A DNA stretch of 64,000 nt from Panopea generosa (Eukaryota; Mollusca; Bivalvia; Adapedonta; Hiatellidae): NCBI GenBank assembly GCA_029582155.1, contig CM055906.1, positions 11,961,101 to 12,025,100 of the forward strand, given 5' to 3'. Made by a program: the position numbers and the translations under genes. Under the pieces are notes generated by a model that saw only the letters and a program-made list of their open reading frames with translations, did no database searches and was not told the origin of the DNA. How positions within the stretch are numbered: position 1 is the stretch's first letter; the number at the start of each line of letters is the position of its first letter. This document shows, piece after piece, positions 59,967 to 64,000 of this stretch.

Positions 59967-62071
59967 AGATTTCACTAACCTGGTAATGCCATAATATATA
60001 ACCTGGTAATGCCATAATTATATAACCTGGTAATGCCATATTTAATCTGGTAATACCATATATAACCTGGTAATGCCATACGGAACCTGGTAATGCCATG
60101 TATACATAACCTGGTTATGCCATACATAACCTGGTTATGTCATATATTACCTGGTAATGTCATACATAACCTGGTAATGCCATACATAACCTAGTTATGC
60201 CATATATAACCTGGTAATGCATAATTATATAACTTCGTGATGCCATATTTAATCTGGTAATACCATATTTAACCTGGTTATGCCATGCATAACCTGGTAA
60301 TACCATACATAACCTGGCAATGTCATTTATAACCTGGTAATGCCATACATAACCAGGTAATGTCATACATAACCTAGTAATGCCATATATAACCTGGTTA
60401 TGACATTTATAACCTTGGTAAGCCATATATAACCTGGATAAGCCATATATAACTTGGTAATGCCATATATAACCTGGTAATGCCAAACATAACCTGGTAA
60501 TGCCATTTATAACCTGGGTAAGCCATATATAACCTGGTAATGTCATATTTAATCTGGTTATACCATATATAACCTGGTAATGCCATACGGAACCTGGTAA
60601 TACCATATATAACCTGGTAATGCCATACGGAACCTGGTAATGCCATGTATACATAACCTGGTTATGCCATACATAACCTGGTTATGTCATATATTACCTG
60701 GTAATGTCATACATAACCTGGTAATGCCATACATAACCTAGTTATGCCATATATAACCTGGTAATGCATAATTATATAATTTGGTGATGCCATATTTAAT
60801 CTGGTAATACCATATTTAACCTGGTTATGCCATACATAACCTGGTAATGCCATACATAACCTGGCAATGTCATTTATAACCTGGTAATGCCATACATAAC
60901 CAGGTAATGTCATACATAACCTAGTAATGCCATATATAACCTGGTTATGACATTTATAACCTTGGTAAGCCATATATAACCTGGATAAGCCATATATAAC
61001 TTGGTAATGCCATATATAACCTGGTAATGTCATATTTAATCTGGTTATACAATATATAACCTGGTAATGCCAAACATAACCTAGTAATGCCATTTATAAC
61101 CTGGGTAAGCCATATATAACCTGGAAATGTCATATTTAATCTGGTTATACCATATATAACCTGGTAATGCCAAACATAACATGGTAATGCCAAACATAAC
61201 CTGGTTATGCAATTTATAACCTGGTAATGCCATTTATAACCTGGTAATGTCATACATAACCAGGTAATGTCATACATAACCTAGTAATGCCATATATAAC
61301 CTGGTTATGACATTTATAACCTTGGTAAGCCATATATAACCTGGATAAGCCATATATAACTTGGTAATGCCATATATAACTTGGTAATGTCATATTTAAT
61401 CTGGTTATACCATATATAACCTGGTAATGCCAAACATAACCTGGTAATGCCATTTATAACCTGGGTAAGCCATATATAACCTGGTAATGTCATATTTAAT
61501 CTGGTTATACCATATATAACCTGGTAAGGCCAAACATAACCTGGTAATGCCATTTATAACCTGGGTAAGCCATATATAACCTGGTAATGTCATATTTAAT
61601 CTGGTTATACCATATATAAACTGGATAAGCCATATATAACCTGGTAATGCCATATATAACCTGGTTATGTCATTTATAACCTTGGTAATGCTATATATAA
61701 CCTGGTAATGCCATATATAATCTGGTACTACCATATATAACCTGGATAAGCCATATTTAACTTGGTCATGTCATATGTAACCTGGTAATACCATATATAA
61801 CCTGGTTATACCATATATAACCTGGTATTGCCATACATAACCCGGTTATGTCATTTATAACCTGGGTAAGCCATATATAACCTCGTAATGTCATATATAA
61901 CCTGGTAATACCATATATAACCTGGATAAGCCATATATAACCTGGTCATGTCATATATAACCTGGTAATACCATATATAACCTGGATAAGCCATATATAA
62001 CCTGGTCATGTCATATATAACCTGGTTATGACATATATAATCTGGTAATACGAAATATAACCTGGGTAAGT
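59967..62071 (+). repeat. 20-bp minisatellite, left part, with ~548-bp higher-order duplication
   Basis: The unit is ATAACCTGGTAATGCCATAT with many one-base variants. Landmark variants recur at fixed offsets: the ACCTTGGTAAGCCAT variant at 60,413, 60,959 and 61,319, and the TAATGCATAATTATATAA variant about 548 bp apart. Minus-strand frames (MALPGYVWHYQVIYGITRL type) are translated repeat. Confidence 0.95.
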
Positions 62072-62076
62072 CATAT

Positions 62077-62424
62077 CAGTGTTTTTTTTCACCATTTTGG
62101 GAAGATGACCCATACCCTTGGAACTGGGAATTTTAGCAGCATTTTCATTAACATTGGGAAATTTTTTTGCATTAAATATATTTATATATTCATAAAAAGT
62201 GTACACTTGCTTATCAGGCCATTTAATTAAATAATCAATGTCATACTAAATTCAGAATGGGGAAAACTTTCTTTATTTTATCAAGGAAGTATGGCAAGTT
62301 TCAATTTACATTTATGAAGCTTTCAATTGGGAATTTTTACCATTCAATTGGGAAAAAAAGATACTATTTGCCATTGGGAATATGACCCAATAAATGCTAT
62401 AAAAATGGCCGAAAAAAAACACTG
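62077..62424. mobile_element. CAGTG-ended MITE with 5-bp target duplication (348 bp)
   Basis: Perfect 14-bp terminal inverted repeats CAGTGTTTTTTTTC and GAAAAAAAACACTG. CATAT is duplicated at 62,072-62,076 and 62,425-62,429, and removing the insert restores the 20-bp repeat. The interior has TTGGGAAAAAAAGATACTAT, similar to AGGGGAAAAAACAAACTAT in the element at 53,993; the two are probably distant members of one family. Confidence 0.9.
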
Positions 62425-62429
62425 CATAT

Positions 62430-62965
62430 TTAACCTGGTAATGCCATACATAACCTGGTAATGCCATACATTACCTGGTTATGCCATACATAACCTGGTA
62501 ATGTCATTTATAACCTGGGTAAGCGATATATAACCAGATAAAGTAATATATATCCTGGTCATGCCATATGTAACGTGGTAATGCCATAGTTAATCTGGTA
62601 ATACCTTATTTAACATTGTAATGCCATATGTGTGTGTGTAACCTGGTAATGCCATATTTAACCTGGTAATGCCATATATAACCTGGTTATGCCATATATA
62701 ACCTGGTAATGCCATATATAACCTGGTTATACTATATAACCTGGTTATGCCATATATAATCTGGTAATGCCATATACAACCTGGTAATGCCATATATAAC
62801 CTGGTTATGCCATATATACATGTAACCTGGTAGTACCATATGTATCTGGTAATGCCATATATAACCTAGTAATACCATATATAACCTAGTAATATCATAT
62901 GTACCTGGTAATGCCATAAATAACCTGGTAATGTCATATATAACCTGGTAATACCATAATTATAT
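62430..62965 (+). repeat. 20-bp minisatellite, right part
   Basis: Continues the array after the insertion with the same ACCTGGTAATGCCATATATA unit and more length variation (TGTGTGTGTAACC insert near 62,630). Confidence 0.93.
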
Positions 62966-63199
62966 AGGCAAAATATTACCCCACAGGATAAAGTTGATTT
63001 TGTATTGTCACACATAAAGTTATATAAGGCTGTTGGAAAGATAAAAAAATGTATCTCAGTCCGGATCTTAGTGTATAGCACAAATGCATCAGCTTTATTT
63101 AGAGCATTATATAAAAACCAAAGTTGTTCCCTGGTCTCCTTTGATTCTCATGTCAACATTGCTTTACAAAAAACAAAGGACCAATTGTACGGTAATGCT

Positions 63200-63530
63200 T
63201 TCAAAAATGCTGGAGAGTGATAAAATGAAAAGGAATTATGACAGTCATATTAGAAACAATCGAGGTGCTCAAATTAAAAATAAGCAGTATGTTTCAATGC
63301 TCCGTTCAAACTTCTTAATTTAGAAGCTGCTGTGGAATAAAAATATTTAGAAAAGGGTCACACTCAGAATGAAAACGATTGTATTGAAAAGGAAAGTCAC
63401 AAAATTTGTGTTTACACAACAGGGCAGTGGGCCTCTGTTATAAGAACTGCATGTCGTAAAATTCCATACCATGCTATGGAAATGGACATGCCAAATTCTG
63501 TATCAAAAATGCTAAAAAAAAATTAACCTG
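63200..63530 (+). pseudogene. Transposase-like protein fragment, copy 2
   Basis: KRNYDSHIRNNRGAQIKNKQ parallels KEEYENHIQNKILSFKNK in the copy at 27,461. After a deletion, NDCIEKESHKICVYTTGQW, then ASVIRTACRKIPYHAMEMD, parallels VIERASTKLSIYITSQW there and extends the known family text past it. Stops and a missing middle make it non-functional. Confidence 0.5.
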
Positions 63531-64000
63531 GATTTGGAATGGAACAAAGTTCATTGGACATTCAATATAGAAATACAGTAGCTATTACGTATAGTTAAAA
63601 TTGTCCAGTGCACTACCCAGATCTAGCTCAGTTGTTAAGAAAGTCACACAGTGATGTTTGTGAAAGATACTGTGCTATTTGGATTGCATTAGCAGTACCC
63701 CATGATTACATTCATGAAGAGATAGAGATTATTCAATTGTCTGGGTGAATGACGGTGAATTCATTCACGAGAGGAGGGGTGTGGTTGTGTTTTCACTAAC
63801 TAGCATAGCGTAACTGTATATTACATTCCAATCGTTTAGTATTTATGTTTTATTTTACATTGATCGCATCTGATAACACCTCATGAATATTATGGGCGTG
63901 GTGAAAATACTACGATTTCCTTATATGGAGTCTCGTGTAAATAAATACGGAGTAACAATGATACAAGGCTTCCGCTCTATACGACACAGAACTATACATA
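63531..64000. other. No gene seen
   Basis: Low-information AT-rich sequence to the window end. Confidence 0.5.

Noticed and set aside
60160..61734. Minus-strand ORFs up to 164 codons (MALPGYVWHYQVIYGITRL type)
   Set aside because: Translation of the second 20-bp minisatellite.

Overview
The window is repeat-dominated animal nuclear DNA, most likely from a bivalve mollusc. Coding traces are interrupted or spliced and intergenic sequence is AT-rich. Three tRNA-headed SINE copies are present, and several interspersed families look like ones I associate with bivalve genomes (elements ending in CTCAGGTGAGCTAAAAA, and roughly 150-160 bp sub-tandem units carrying 'ggccataactc'-type text). No search was run, so the species is not determined. 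No complete host gene is visible; two promoter/first-exon candidates (about 1.1-1.5 kb on +, and 39.6-39.9 kb on -) are weak. Almost all long open frames outside mobile elements are translations of tandem repeats. Layout, left half. 2.3-6.3 kb: a 50-bp minisatellite split by a 5'-truncated LINE on the minus strand, itself split by a ~540-bp insertion. 8.0-8.6 kb: a 40-bp minisatellite with a palindromic core. 11.2-12.9 kb: a 25-bp AT-rich minisatellite next to a 500-N assembly gap. 18,401-24,630: a 6.23-kb DIRS1-like tyrosine-recombinase retrotransposon on the minus strand, with 140-bp inverted terminal repeats that are identical in my reading, plus an internal complementary region matching the fused ends. 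Its Gag-like, RT/RNase H and YR reading frames are broken. It is bracketed by two direct copies of an unrelated ~380-bp repeat. 27.4-28.4 kb and 30.5-31.0 kb: transposase-like pseudogene pieces. 34.1-36.2 kb: a plus-strand LINE remnant. 38.2-40.8 kb: two pieces of another LINE. Layout, right half. 40.9-41.4 kb: a foldback element. 44.05-45.03 kb: a 20-bp minisatellite. 45,426-50,406: a hAT DNA transposon with a spliced, apparently intact transposase. Three minus-strand exons join in phase to give a TTF-type zinc finger, a DUF4371-like core and a hAT dimerisation end, about 704 aa from an internal ATG. 51.5 kb: a 242-bp MITE. 53.2-59.0 kb: a 41-bp minisatellite with dimeric higher-order structure. 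60.0-63.0 kb: a second 20-bp minisatellite with ~548-bp higher-order duplication. Each of these last two arrays carries one insertion with CAGTG...CACTG ends and a 5-bp target duplication. Tandem arrays make up roughly 14-15 kb, about 23% of the window. The elements do not act together as a pathway. The DIRS and hAT are self-contained transposition units, one defective and one potentially active; SINEs and MITEs depend on enzymes encoded elsewhere; and the arrays have served as insertion targets that preserve clean junctions.
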